The notes under the pieces are model-generated. The model was not told the origin of the DNA, did not search any database, and saw only the letters and a list, made by a program, of their open reading frames with translations. Positions 33,422-43,698 of a stretch of 64,000 nt of DNA are shown here, piece by piece. The position numbers were made by a program, and so were the translations under genes. Numbering within the stretch: the first letter of the stretch is position 1; every line of letters begins with the position of its first letter. The DNA is from an uncultured Saprospiraceae bacterium (GTDB lineage Bacteria > Bacteroidota > Bacteroidia > Chitinophagales > Saprospiraceae): the NCBI GenBank assembly GCA_938015435.1, contig CALLPN010000029.1, positions 1 through 64,000 on the forward strand, given 5' to 3'.

Positions 33422-33784
33422 TTATTGTGGCCTCTCATACTGGCAGCAACCAGGTAATTGCTGATAAACATTTTCTTTAGCACGATGAGAATCGCTGTCA
33501 TAACCTACATCAGCTATTTTTTGCTTTATATCATCAAGTGACAGAATGGTAGAATCAAACTCAACAGACATATTCTTACTATCTACATCCCAAGTCCCTT
33601 TAGCCACTCCATCAAGCCCACTAATAGCACCTTCTATTGTTCGTTTACACATTCCACAGTTGCCATATACTTTGAAGTTTTCTGTAGTTATGGTTGTTAC
33701 TTGTGTTGATTTTTCAATTTCTTGTGAGAAAGCAAAAGTGCTTAGTCCAAGAAAAAAAATCACTACTATTAAATACCGTTTCAT
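33422..33784 (-). CDS. Secreted HMA copper chaperone
   Basis: A 120-residue protein with a signal peptide (IVVIFFLGLSTFAFSQE) and a single HMA domain containing NCGMCKRTIEGAISGLDGV (GMCxxC-type CxxC at about residues 43-46), followed by a Cys-pair tail (GCCQYERPQ). It probably binds Cu(I) in the periplasm and delivers it to the CusABC pump or the multicopper oxidase. It lies 47 bp downstream of the heavy-metal-binding lipoprotein and 12 bp before the Crp/Fnr gene. Confidence 0.87.
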   Translation of the reverse strand: MKRYLIVVIFFLGLSTFAFSQEIEKSTQVTTITTENFKVYGNCGMCKRTIEGAISGLDGVAKGTWDVDSKNMSVEFDSTILSLDDIKQKIADVGYDSDSHRAKENVYQQLPGCCQYERPQ

Positions 33785-33831
33785 CTCTATTATAATTTAT
33801 TGATTAAAAATATTTTGTCTTCTTATGGGCA

Positions 33832-34116
33832 CTAGTGGTTGTGTCCACTATGATCATGACCTTGATGACTATGACCATCGGTTTTATGATCTTTGTTTTT
33901 TTCGTATGCCATTCCACATACTGGGCAACTGCCAGCTTTATCACTACCACTACCTTTGCAGTGCATTGGGCAGACATATGCAGATGTATATTCTTTTCCC
34001 TGTTTTGCTTGCTCAGTCTTTACATCATTTGTCTTACTATCTGACTTGCATGAGTAAGTCGAAATTGCTATCACTGAGAATATCATTACGACTAAAAAAG
34101 ATTTAAATAATTTCAT
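33832..34116 (-). CDS. Heavy-metal-binding lipoprotein, His-rich tail
   Basis: A 94-residue protein with a lipobox (IAISTYSCKSD, Cys about 23), the heavy-metal-binding YVCPMHCKGSGSDKAGSCPVCGMAY motif (CPMHC ... CPVCGM) and a C-terminal His/Gly run (DGHSHQGHDHSGHNH). The same CPMH...CPICxM module appears at the start of the CusB-type adaptor at 36928-38700. A periplasmic metal buffer is likely. Confidence 0.85.
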   Translation of the reverse strand: MKLFKSFLVVMIFSVIAISTYSCKSDSKTNDVKTEQAKQGKEYTSAYVCPMHCKGSGSDKAGSCPVCGMAYEKNKDHKTDGHSHQGHDHSGHNH

Positions 34117-34127
34117 TTTTTGATATT

Positions 34128-36314
34128 TTATTTGTTGATAATTGAAAATTTGCTTGAATATGTTTCTTGATTATCCTTTACCTTAAGGACATATATGCCA
34201 CTTGTAAAACCACTTACATCAATTGTTTCTTTCCCTTGGCTATTTTGTTTCCATTTTACATGCCCCTGCATATCTAGAATTGTGATTGTTGACTCATTAA
34301 TTGTTCTTTCTCCTCCGATTTCAATTGTAATCTGATTTACACTTGGGTTGGGGTACACACTGATCCTCTTATCATTGATGTAATTAGCTGTTGATGTAAT
34401 ATTTCCTTCTGAAATTGAAATGAGAGTATTATTTATTCTATTTACAGCATATATATTCCCATCCGGCCCTATTGTTATGCCAGTAAGACCGGGGGCACCA
34501 GTTTCTATTGTTCCTATCATTTCAAAATCATTATCAGTATCATATACATTAATAGCACCATTTCCATAGTTACCAACTAATAGATAGTTATCGAAGAATT
34601 CAATACCACTAGGTCTTTCTAAACCTTGATCTACAACTACTTCAGTCTCAAATCCGATCATACTAACATGTTCTGCAAGTGGTTCATTTATTTCAGGAAG
34701 TGTGTTCCCAATATTCCCTGAATTAATATCTAGTCTAATCACTCTACTGTTTCCATTATCAATAAAATACAACCATCCTGTTGATTTGTCTAATATCATG
34801 TGACCAGGGATGTCTGCATCTTTCTGTATTCCAATATTCTTATATCGTCTAATCTTCCCATCTGCATGATTATCATTTCCAGGTCCATGATCGTTTCCGA
34901 AATCATACCTAACAATATCTTTGTTCCAATCATCATATACCCAGAATACATTGTCAATCTCATGAGCAATACCCATACAATATGGACTACCATGCAACAT
35001 GTCAAGATGACTTCCGTTTCCTCCTGATGGCTGTGCATATATACTAGGATCACTTGACCATAATGCTGGACCAGTAAATGTTCCACCGTTATGATTTGCA
35101 TCTTGCACACCTGTACTATTGGCAAAATTGAAATTTTCAGAGCTGAACGCTATTCCTGTTGGTAAGGACATAAAATGCCAGGAATTCCCATCTACTCTCA
35201 TTTGATAATTATTGGGCTCATCTTTTGTTGCATCAGATATGGTTACTGTACTTCCTCCTTCACTTTCTGTTCTTTGATTTATTACCCATAATTCATCTTT
35301 ACCTAAAACAGGAAAAAACTCCAAATCTGTAGGTCTATCTAGTCCATTTGCACCAGTACCGATAGTAGTGATTTCAGGTACACTCCCTAATATTTGTTCA
35401 ATCTTGTTTGGAACATCAACTTCTCCATATATCGTAGTTACAAATGAACTGGAATTGTTCTCATATACCTCATCTTCATTATTATTGACTTTTAAGATTT
35501 CAACGGTAATTGAATACTCACCCTCACTTTGAGGTATCCAAATATCATTAAATACTATATCGCTATATGAGAATGCTGAGATATCTAAATTTTCAAACAA
35601 CTCGGTCACAGGACTCTCTCCTTCTATGGTATATTGGATTTCCATGGTTGTGATTTTATCACTACCATTATTCAAAACAGTACCAGATAATGGGAATTCC
35701 TCATATATTTCTCCAAAAGCCTTACTTTCTAATTCAACCAAAGATGCATCTAATGTATTCGGTACTTCTACGATGACATTATCTATAGCCATACCATACA
35801 GCCAGCCTCCATTGTCATCATATTTGAATCCTATATAAACAGTTTGATTTCCAATATAATCACTGATATTAATGAGGTGTTGGTCCCAACCTCCATGCCC
35901 ATGGAGATTATCTAGGAGCACCCAATTCACTCCATCTATAGAAATTTCTATACTAGCATCTTCTTGAAATCCTTGATATGCTTGATCTGTATAGAATAAA
36001 TCAAACTTTAATACTGCAGCCGATACGTCGGTTAAATCTATAGGTTCTGAAATTAGATATTCATTGGATTTGTCGCAATTACAACTATCATCATTTGTAG
36101 CGGCAATCAAGCTTCCATTGCTTTCTATTTCGAAAAACTGACTTGACAATAGTTGGCTAGTACCAAATCGCCATCCATTATCCGTTGCGTTTGTACTAAT
36201 TTGCCAATCTATTGGAATGCTTGTAGATTCGAAATTCTCTGTTAATACTATTTGTCCATTGCAGTATACAGTTGAGAGGAAAAATAGAATAATGCTGACT
36301 TTCATTTTGTTCAT
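34128..36314 (-). CDS. Large T9SS-secreted beta-propeller-like protein
   Basis: A 728-residue secreted protein: signal peptide, an MAM/choice-of-anchor-like N-terminal domain (residues about 20-185, with IVLTENFESTSIPIDWQIST and DDNGGWLYGMAIDNVIVE), an Ig-like middle, then an NHL-like propeller region (VIRLDINSGNIGNTLPEI, LVGNYGNGAINVYDTDNDFEMIG, GITIGPDGNIYAVNRINNTLIS) and a C-terminal type IX sorting domain (ISVYPNPSVNQITIEI). The 'exactly here' genes around it are copper genes, but its own role (surface binding, possibly metal- or polymer-related) is not evident. Confidence 0.75.
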   Translation of the reverse strand: MNKMKVSIILFFLSTVYCNGQIVLTENFESTSIPIDWQISTNATDNGWRFGTSQLLSSQFFEIESNGSLIAATNDDSCNCDKSNEYLISEPIDLTDVSAAVLKFDLFYTDQAYQGFQEDASIEISIDGVNWVLLDNLHGHGGWDQHLINISDYIGNQTVYIGFKYDDNGGWLYGMAIDNVIVEVPNTLDASLVELESKAFGEIYEEFPLSGTVLNNGSDKITTMEIQYTIEGESPVTELFENLDISAFSYSDIVFNDIWIPQSEGEYSITVEILKVNNNEDEVYENNSSSFVTTIYGEVDVPNKIEQILGSVPEITTIGTGANGLDRPTDLEFFPVLGKDELWVINQRTESEGGSTVTISDATKDEPNNYQMRVDGNSWHFMSLPTGIAFSSENFNFANSTGVQDANHNGGTFTGPALWSSDPSIYAQPSGGNGSHLDMLHGSPYCMGIAHEIDNVFWVYDDWNKDIVRYDFGNDHGPGNDNHADGKIRRYKNIGIQKDADIPGHMILDKSTGWLYFIDNGNSRVIRLDINSGNIGNTLPEINEPLAEHVSMIGFETEVVVDQGLERPSGIEFFDNYLLVGNYGNGAINVYDTDNDFEMIGTIETGAPGLTGITIGPDGNIYAVNRINNTLISISEGNITSTANYINDKRISVYPNPSVNQITIEIGGERTINESTITILDMQGHVKWKQNSQGKETIDVSGFTSGIYVLKVKDNQETYSSKFSIINK

Positions 36315-36365
36315 TTCATTCGTTTTAATTATTAATTTTATTTATTTAAGCTTCTTTCTTCATTC

Positions 36366-36926
36366 CTAGATTTCTCCTAATGACTTTCTACTATTAGGGT
36401 TACTTTGATAGGAACTCGGGGATACTCCTACTTTCTTTTTGAATTGTCTTGAGAAATGTGCAGCACTTGCATAACCCAGCAAGTAAGCTACCTCACTCAC
36501 ATTTCTGTCGTTGTACGATAGCAATTCTTTAGCTTTCTCAACTCGCAGACTTATTAGATAATGCTCAATGGTATCCTTCTCATGATGGGAAAACACTCTA
36601 CTCAAATGAGAATAATCATATGGTAATCTCTCTGTAAGGAATGTAGATAATTTAAACTCTTCAGGAATACTAGGTTGACTAAATAGTTTTACCAGTTCCG
36701 ACTTTATCATTGTTACTAATATTGGCTTAGTGTTATCAATAAAGTTGAAACCTTCATTATGAAGTGCTTCCCCAATCGTTGCATGACTTACTGAATCAAG
36801 GCTTTCTTTTATTACAACTTCTCCAAGCTGTACTTTCACGGGATAAACTAAGTTGTCTTCAAATATCTTACGAACTGATTTGACACATCGGTCGCAAACC
36901 ATGTTTTTAATATATAGCTTCTCCAT
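36366..36926 (-). CDS. AraC-type regulator with N-terminal HMA-like domain
   Basis: A 186-residue protein. Residues 1-65 resemble an HMA domain with a CxxC metal site (IKNMVCDRCVKSVRKIF). Residues about 85-180 are a double-HTH AraC DNA-binding domain (LSTFLTERLPYDYSHLSRVFSHHEKDT and VSEVAYLLGYASAAHFSRQFKKKVGVSPSSYQ). The combination suggests a one-component sensor in which Cu(I) or Ag(I) bound by CxxC alters DNA binding. It lies directly after the CusB-type gene (1 bp), so it probably controls this operon. Confidence 0.85.
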   Translation of the reverse strand: MEKLYIKNMVCDRCVKSVRKIFEDNLVYPVKVQLGEVVIKESLDSVSHATIGEALHNEGFNFIDNTKPILVTMIKSELVKLFSQPSIPEEFKLSTFLTERLPYDYSHLSRVFSHHEKDTIEHYLISLRVEKAKELLSYNDRNVSEVAYLLGYASAAHFSRQFKKKVGVSPSSYQSNPNSRKSLGEI

Positions 36927-36927
36927 C

Positions 36928-38700
36928 TTAATTAAGTTCTAGTTTTACGGATCCACACTTCATCATCTTATCTCCGAAATATGGATTTCTAATTTGCGAT
37001 TCTTTAGCTATCCAATTAGCACCTTGATTGTCTTGTGCCATAGGACAATATTGTATATAGTAAGTCTTATCGCTAGTGCCAAATGCTTTGATGCTGTTAA
37101 TCATAGCTTGAGATAAGAAGTCAAATTGATTTCTTTGCTCCTCTATATCTGGACTGTTTTTGATCTTCTCGCCATGCGACTTTAGTGCGTTGAGTTGATC
37201 CATCCAATACATATGACTATCACCTTTCACGAGGCTCATATCTATTTTTCCTAGCGACTGTAAGAATAGATCTGAAGACAAACTAGCATCGTCTGAATCA
37301 GTATCTACCAGTGCATTTTTTAATGACAAATAAGCAACAATTCCATCATCCAATTGACTCTTAAATTCATCCGAGGTATCGTCTACGTATGAAGGAACAA
37401 CATCACTTTGTTCTTCTTTTTTGACCTTCACATTTTTGTTCATCATGCTCATATTGTTATTTAATTGAGCTGCAGCATCTATTGCAAATGCACCATGCAT
37501 TACGACCTCTTCACCTTGCTCTAAGCCACTCAATACTGTAGATGAACTTCCTGTTCGATTACCGATTTCCACTTCCCTATATTGGTATGTAGGTACATCA
37601 TTATCTGGTTGTGATACATATACAACTGATCTGTCCCCTGTCCATAGAATTGATGAGTTTGGTATTGTTATAGCTTGTTTCGTTTTCGCAGTTGATGCTT
37701 TCTTTCCTACTATTATTCCAGTTAGCAACATACCTGGTTTCAGTAAATTTCCTTTATTATTAATCTCAGCTCTAATAGTGGCTGTTCGAGTCGCACTATT
37801 CATCAATGGATCTATGTAGGTGACTTTAGCGTTAAATTCTTTATTAGGTACTGATGATGTGGTGAATGTCACTTGACTACCTTTCTTGACATTCGATAAG
37901 TCTGACTCAAATACATTGAATATCAGCCACAACCGCCTTGTTGATCCCACTGTAAATAATGCTTGTCCTTGCTTAACATAATCGCCTTGTGACAACTTCT
38001 TCGATAAAACATATCCATTGTGATCAGCATAGATCGGAATCGTCTCTATCGGTTGACCAGATGACAATACTTGCTGTATCTGAGCATCAGTAATTTTCCA
38101 ATTCTTAAGCTTCTGTATTGCGGCATCTTTTAGCCCTTCCACTCGATCATTATACTGAGCGGCAGTGATCAATTCTTGGGAAGCTGCAAGCAATTCAGTA
38201 GAATAAATAGTTGCAATTTGTTGACCTTTATTGACATACTGGCCTTCGAAGGTCACCGCCATTGTTTCTATTCTTCCAGATAGATGGGCGGTTTGTGATT
38301 TGATCGTTCGCTCGTCCATCTCTACTGTTCCATCTACTTTGATATCATTGCCACTTTTCATAGAACTTGCCTCATTACTACCACCTATGGTGAACGTCTC
38401 AACCTGAGCTAGCTTCGCAGCTTCAGTACTCATTCGAAGAATGGTTGGATCATCGTTTGACATACTATTATCGAGAGGTATCAGATCCATCTCACAAATA
38501 GGACATATTCCAGGTTCGTTCTGTCTGATCTGAGGATGCATAGAACATGTCCATATTTCATCTTCTGCAGCATCGCTAGTTTCCATTTGACTGTGATCAT
38601 GGACTTCTGCAGTGATAGGGCTAGGTTTCAAAAACCATCCAATGGCTAATCCACCAAATAGTAATAATGCAGCTATTATATATTGTTTATAATTTTTCAT
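36928..38700 (-). CDS. cusB: CusB-type RND adaptor with metal-binding and DUF3347 domains
   Basis: A 590-residue periplasmic adaptor. After an N-terminal membrane anchor it has a heavy-metal-binding module (IWTCSMHPQIRQNEPGICPICEMDLIPL, residues about 50-77), then an MFP core (LSGRIETMAVTFEGQYVNKGQQIATIYS ... LWLIFNVFESDLSNVKKGSQV). A C-terminal DUF3347-like domain of about 150 residues follows, ending YIQYCPMAQDNQGANWIAKESQIRNPYFGDKMMKCGSV. This architecture is typical of Bacteroidota CusB. It joins the CusA pump to the TolC channel for Cu/Ag export. It lies 5 bp after the TolC gene. Confidence 0.92.
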   Translation of the reverse strand: MKNYKQYIIAALLLFGGLAIGWFLKPSPITAEVHDHSQMETSDAAEDEIWTCSMHPQIRQNEPGICPICEMDLIPLDNSMSNDDPTILRMSTEAAKLAQVETFTIGGSNEASSMKSGNDIKVDGTVEMDERTIKSQTAHLSGRIETMAVTFEGQYVNKGQQIATIYSTELLAASQELITAAQYNDRVEGLKDAAIQKLKNWKITDAQIQQVLSSGQPIETIPIYADHNGYVLSKKLSQGDYVKQGQALFTVGSTRRLWLIFNVFESDLSNVKKGSQVTFTTSSVPNKEFNAKVTYIDPLMNSATRTATIRAEINNKGNLLKPGMLLTGIIVGKKASTAKTKQAITIPNSSILWTGDRSVVYVSQPDNDVPTYQYREVEIGNRTGSSSTVLSGLEQGEEVVMHGAFAIDAAAQLNNNMSMMNKNVKVKKEEQSDVVPSYVDDTSDEFKSQLDDGIVAYLSLKNALVDTDSDDASLSSDLFLQSLGKIDMSLVKGDSHMYWMDQLNALKSHGEKIKNSPDIEEQRNQFDFLSQAMINSIKAFGTSDKTYYIQYCPMAQDNQGANWIAKESQIRNPYFGDKMMKCGSVKLELN

Positions 38701-38705
38701 GTCTC

Positions 38706-39920
38706 TTAGTTGTACTTTTTTATAATGGCCATCGCTAATCGCTGATCGTAACTGGCATTCAATATTTCTAAATCATAATCGATCAACTCCATTTCCAATC
38801 TCAATAATTCTTCGAACCTTGTTCCTTCTGAGGCATACTCAGTTCGCATGAGTTTCAATGTTTCTGTAGTGATCTCTTTGAGTGATTCATATTTCTGTAT
38901 CACATCATCTCCATATTCAATAGTGGTGTAGGCTAGTTCTATTTCGGCCGTAAACATATCTTGGATCTCTTCCGCCTTTTTATCAATTGCATCTTGCTTG
39001 ATAGCTTCTTCTTGTCTTATTGCAGAATATCGTCCTTTGTGGATCGGAATAGAAATGCTACCCATAGGCATGAGCACATCTCTTCCGTTACCAGGTATAT
39101 CTACACCATTACGAGCATCGATATATGCATAGTCAAGACCTACACCAATCTTAGGTTTTGAGTCATATTGTATCAGAGATAACTTCGCATCCGAGGCGAT
39201 CTTTCGATTTTCTAATATTCTAAATTGAGGATGGTCATTTTGAGCGTATTGAATTGCCTTTTCTTTACTGACTATAAAGTCAGGCTCTTGTACCACTTCT
39301 ATTTTAGTATTTAGTGCTTTTCCTGTCCATCGATTGATCATGACTGTAGGTTGTTCAATCTTTTTATCGATGAGTGAAAGATTAGATTCTAGTACTTCTC
39401 TTTTCCTTTCAGTAAATAATACATTACTCAACTTGCCTTTCCCAGCTCTTACAGCGGATTTCGCCAATTCTTCTAAAGCATCCAGAACTTCTAGTCTTTC
39501 TAGGATTATTCCTTTTTTCGCTTTTAGATACTGTAGAGTTGCATAAGAATTTCGTATTGCATATTCAATATCAATTTCCTTTACATCATCATCATAAGAC
39601 CTTACTTCTGCCATAGCATTTGCTGCATCACTTTTGGCACCCAATGATCCTTTCCAAGGTATCATCTGCGATACTCCGATCTTTAATCGTTGTGCACCAA
39701 GTCTTGTTTCTATTGGTAATACACCAAGTCCAAGACTAACTTTAGGGTCTGGCCAATCATTAACTTGATTCGCTTTTTGCAGTGCAGCTTCATAGTCCAA
39801 GCGAAGAGCTTCGAGACCAGGATTGTATTCTTTGGCTTGGATAATCAGTTCCTCCACTGATTGCCCCATTAGCCCCACCTGTAAGATCATTAATAGGCTT
39901 AGTATTCTATATTTCATCAT
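38706..39920 (-). CDS. TolC-family outer-membrane factor (CusC-like)
   Basis: A 404-residue protein: signal peptide (SLLMILQVGLMGQ), then two repeats of long helices and strands of the OEP fold (EALRLDYEAALQKANQVNDWPDPKVSLGLGV, ISIPIHKGRYSAIRQEEAIKQ). In contrast to the zinc-type systems at 8270 and 55057, this OMF is a separate gene. It overlaps the CusA gene by 14 bp, so translation is coupled. It forms the outer-membrane exit of the Cus-type pump. Confidence 0.9.
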   Translation of the reverse strand: MMKYRILSLLMILQVGLMGQSVEELIIQAKEYNPGLEALRLDYEAALQKANQVNDWPDPKVSLGLGVLPIETRLGAQRLKIGVSQMIPWKGSLGAKSDAANAMAEVRSYDDDVKEIDIEYAIRNSYATLQYLKAKKGIILERLEVLDALEELAKSAVRAGKGKLSNVLFTERKREVLESNLSLIDKKIEQPTVMINRWTGKALNTKIEVVQEPDFIVSKEKAIQYAQNDHPQFRILENRKIASDAKLSLIQYDSKPKIGVGLDYAYIDARNGVDIPGNGRDVLMPMGSISIPIHKGRYSAIRQEEAIKQDAIDKKAEEIQDMFTAEIELAYTTIEYGDDVIQKYESLKEITTETLKLMRTEYASEGTRFEELLRLEMELIDYDLEILNASYDQRLAMAIIKKYN

Positions 39921-42900
39921 CGCTATTCATCTTTTGGTTAATAAATAATTGACCTTCCTTCCAAAAGGAGAACAACACAGGTACAGTAAACATCGTAATC
40001 ACTTGAAGCACCATACCCCCAAAACTAGGAATTGCCATAGGTAGCATTATATCAGATCCACGTCCAGTACTAGTGAGTACTGGTAATAGGGCAAGTATAG
40101 TTGTCGCCGTAGTCATCATAGCTGGCCGAACTCTTCTTAATCCACCTTCGACAATTGCATCTCTGATCTCCGATGTTGTCTGAGGTGTATTCTTCTTGAA
40201 ACTATCCTTCAAGAATGTAGCGACTAGAACTCCATCATCAGTAGCGATGCCAAACAAGGCTAAAAAACCAACCCAGACAGCGACACTCAAATTGATATTA
40301 TGTATCTGGAAAAGATCTCGCATATTAGATCCTAATAATGTGAAGTCCATAAACCAGTCAGTATTGTACATACCGATCATTATGAATCCACCTGCGAAAG
40401 CCACAAAGACTCCAGAAAATACCATCAATGAAATAGCTACTGACTTGAATTGTAAATAGAGTATGATGAAAATTAAAGCCAGAGCTATTGGCACCACTAA
40501 TCCAAGTCGCTTATTCGCTCTTACCTGTTGTTCATAGTTTCCTGCGAAATCATAATTTATCCCAGCTGGAATTTCAAGTACTCCTTGATCACGTAACTCT
40601 TGAAAATGATTTTGTGCATTATTGACAACATCTACCTCAGCATAGTCTTCTTCTCTATCAAATAGTACATAACCTACTAAAAATCCATCTTCACTTTTAA
40701 TCGCTTGAGGTCCTTGTTCGTATTTGATATCTACGAATTCACCTAAAGCTACTTGACCATTTTGTGGAGTGTCCATGTAGATATTCTTAATCGCACTGAT
40801 GTCATTTCTATAGTCCATTGGATATCTGATACGGATAGGATACCTTTCTCGACCTTCCACAGTTGTAGACATTGCCATACCTCCTATAGTAGCCTGTATT
40901 TGCGTTTGGACTGCCGCAACAGTCAGTCCGTATCTTGCTATTGCTTCACGGTTGATATCGATCAACATGTAAGGTTTTCCTACTATTCTTTCAGCAAATA
41001 CAGCTGCATCTTTTACTCCATCTACATCTTTGAGATGCTTCTCGAGTTCAAGTCCGACACTTTCTATTGTCTTTAGATCCTGACCCTTGACCTTGATTCC
41101 CATAGGTGCTCGCATACCAGTTTGGAGCATAACAAGCCGAGTTTCTATTGGCTGTAATTTTGGTGCAGAAGTAACTCCAGGTAGTTTGGTGACAGCTACT
41201 ATTTCATTCCATATATCATCAGGACTTTGGATGTGGTCTCTCCATTGGCGATAATATCTTCCTCTCTTATCTTCGATGAGGATTCCATTATCATCTCGAA
41301 TATATTCCCCCTTTTCAAATTGGTATCTTATGCGATGTCCTTCAGAGTCTGTTCTATACTCAGACTTGTAGTTGATTACATTTTCGTACATCGATAGTGG
41401 TGCAGGATCAAGAGGACTTTCTACTCGTCCAGCTTTACCAACAACACTTTCTACCTCTGGTATAGCCGTCACTGCCATATCTAATAGCTTGAGGTTCTTA
41501 CTATTCTCGGCGACTCCTGAGTGCGGCATCGATGTAGGCATTAGTAAAAATGACCCTTCATTTAACGACGGCATAAATTCCTGTCCTGTTTCCTGAAATA
41601 CTTGTATCCCCATGAAAATTATAAAACCTACTAAAGCGAGGAATAAGATTTTAATTTTCAGTAAAAACCGAAGGATGTTCTCATAGAAATGAATTATGAG
41701 ATAAAAGAATGATAGTAATACAGCGATGATCACTACTACGAAAAAACTATTCACAAAAAGTGATTTATTGACTCCTAGTGGCATCCAAAACTGAGTAAGG
41801 AAAACAGCTATTATAAGAGCATAGATTATATTGGATGCAATCATAAATACTTTGCTACCTCTTGAAAACTTCCAATCAATTACACCTTGTAGAAGTGACA
41901 CACCACTAATAATACTTATTATAAGTATGACAGGCTTCAGCAAAATAAAATAAGCTACCAATGAGCCCACTAATGCCAATCCACTTAATCCAAGGCTCCA
42001 TTTTTTCTTATCTATCTTAATGCTGAATAAGGTGTGTGCCAGAGGTGGTATGAATACCAGTGCAACAATCACCGCTGAGATCAGAGCAAATGTCTTAGTA
42101 TATGCTAATGGTCTAAAAAGTTTTCCCTCCGCAGCTTCCATCGCAAATACAGGTAAAAAGCTCACGACAGTAGTAGCTACTGCAGTCAATACCGCTGAGC
42201 CAACTTCCATTGTGGCTTCATACACAGTAGTCATGAGCGGCTCTTTGCCAAACATCTTTTCCTTTCGATCTATAATACTTTCTGTCAGCACAATTCCCAT
42301 ATCTACCATCGTTCCTATAGCAATAGCAATACCTGACAAAGCAACGATATTGGCATCTACACCAAAATATTTCATCGCTATAAAACACATCATTACAGCT
42401 ACTGGAAGTGATCCAGCAACGAGTATTGACGACTTGAGATTAAACAGTAAAAGAATTACTACGATTATTGTTATTAATATCTCTAATGTCAGAGCTTCTT
42501 CAAGCGTTCCTATAGTCTCATTGATCAACTGTGTCCGATCATAGAATGGTACTATTGTAACTTGTGATACTGTACCATCAGCCAAGGTCTTTGTCGGCAA
42601 TCCTGGACCGATTTCCTTTATTTTCTCTTTGACATTGTTTATAACTTCTAGTGGATTAGCTCCATATCTAGCGACAATAACACCACCCACCGCATCAGCT
42701 CCAGATTTATCTAACAATCCTCTTCTAGTAGTTGGACCAAGGTAGACTTTAGCAACATCACCAATAGTAATCGCAGTACCACCTACTGTTTTAATAATAC
42801 TATTTTCTATATCTTCAATAGACTTCACATATCCCAGTCCTCTTACAAAATATTCAGCTTGATTTACCTCGATTGTCTGTGCTCCTATATCTAGGTTACT

Positions 42901-43587
42901 GCCCTTGATAGCTTTCATGACCTGAGCCAAAGTGATACTCTTTGATTTCATGACAACAGGATCTACATCTACTCGATACTCCTTTACAAATCCACCAATA
43001 GAAGCCACTTCTGACACTCCTTCTGATGCTGCCAACCCATACTTTACATAGAAATCTTGTACAGAACGAAGATCCTGAGGATTCCAACCACCTGTAGCAT
43101 TTCCATCAGCATCTCTTCCTTCGAGAGTGTACCAATAGATTTGTCCTAATGCAGTAGCATCTGGTCCCAGTGTCGGTGACACTCCATTAGGCAGTAGGTT
43201 TGCAGGAAGTGAATTGAGTTTTTCTAGTATCCGGCTTCGGCTCCAGTAGAATTCTACATCTTCATCAAAGATTAGATAGATACTAGAGAAGCCAAACATA
43301 CTATTACTCCTTACTGACTTCACTCCTGGTATACCCAAAAGCGATGATGTAAGTGGATAAGTGATCTGATCCTCGACATCTTGTGGAGATCTTCCCATCC
43401 ATTTAGTAAATACAATTTGTTGGTTCTCACCAATGTCTGGTATAGCATCTACTGAGACTGAATCTCTAGGTAACCAATCGATGCCAAAATTAAACGGTGC
43501 TACTACAACTCCCCATCCTAAAAACAGAATAAGAAGGAGCCACGTAATGAGTTTGTTCTCAAGAAAGAACTTGACTATATGTTTCAA
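39907..43587 (-). CDS. cusA: CusA-type Cu/Ag RND efflux pump
   Basis: A 1226-residue RND transporter of the CusA branch. TM4 carries the acidic relay (IAIAIGTMVDMGIVLTE). Met-rich features typical of CusA appear in FLLMPTSMPHSG and LVMLQTGMRAPMG. It is about 180 residues longer than E. coli CusA because of an extra stretch of hydrophobic segments (about residues 535-660) between the two halves and a charged insert around KSEYRTDSEGHRIRYQFEKG; both occur in other Bacteroidota CusA proteins as I recall. First gene of the core pump, followed by TolC and CusB. It moves Cu(I)/Ag(I) from periplasm or cytoplasm out of the cell. Confidence 0.93.
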   Translation of the reverse strand: MKHIVKFFLENKLITWLLLILFLGWGVVVAPFNFGIDWLPRDSVSVDAIPDIGENQQIVFTKWMGRSPQDVEDQITYPLTSSLLGIPGVKSVRSNSMFGFSSIYLIFDEDVEFYWSRSRILEKLNSLPANLLPNGVSPTLGPDATALGQIYWYTLEGRDADGNATGGWNPQDLRSVQDFYVKYGLAASEGVSEVASIGGFVKEYRVDVDPVVMKSKSITLAQVMKAIKGSNLDIGAQTIEVNQAEYFVRGLGYVKSIEDIENSIIKTVGGTAITIGDVAKVYLGPTTRRGLLDKSGADAVGGVIVARYGANPLEVINNVKEKIKEIGPGLPTKTLADGTVSQVTIVPFYDRTQLINETIGTLEEALTLEILITIIVVILLLFNLKSSILVAGSLPVAVMMCFIAMKYFGVDANIVALSGIAIAIGTMVDMGIVLTESIIDRKEKMFGKEPLMTTVYEATMEVGSAVLTAVATTVVSFLPVFAMEAAEGKLFRPLAYTKTFALISAVIVALVFIPPLAHTLFSIKIDKKKWSLGLSGLALVGSLVAYFILLKPVILIISIISGVSLLQGVIDWKFSRGSKVFMIASNIIYALIIAVFLTQFWMPLGVNKSLFVNSFFVVVIIAVLLSFFYLIIHFYENILRFLLKIKILFLALVGFIIFMGIQVFQETGQEFMPSLNEGSFLLMPTSMPHSGVAENSKNLKLLDMAVTAIPEVESVVGKAGRVESPLDPAPLSMYENVINYKSEYRTDSEGHRIRYQFEKGEYIRDDNGILIEDKRGRYYRQWRDHIQSPDDIWNEIVAVTKLPGVTSAPKLQPIETRLVMLQTGMRAPMGIKVKGQDLKTIESVGLELEKHLKDVDGVKDAAVFAERIVGKPYMLIDINREAIARYGLTVAAVQTQIQATIGGMAMSTTVEGRERYPIRIRYPMDYRNDISAIKNIYMDTPQNGQVALGEFVDIKYEQGPQAIKSEDGFLVGYVLFDREEDYAEVDVVNNAQNHFQELRDQGVLEIPAGINYDFAGNYEQQVRANKRLGLVVPIALALIFIILYLQFKSVAISLMVFSGVFVAFAGGFIMIGMYNTDWFMDFTLLGSNMRDLFQIHNINLSVAVWVGFLALFGIATDDGVLVATFLKDSFKKNTPQTTSEIRDAIVEGGLRRVRPAMMTTATTILALLPVLTSTGRGSDIMLPMAIPSFGGMVLQVITMFTVPVLFSFWKEGQLFINQKMNSDDEI

Positions 43588-43698
43588 AATTCATCAAATA
43601 TTAATTAACAATTGATCAGCATCCCACATAAGTGATTGCTAATACATTGATTTATAGCTGAACTTTTAATTCAGACTACTCTTAAATAATTGATGTTT

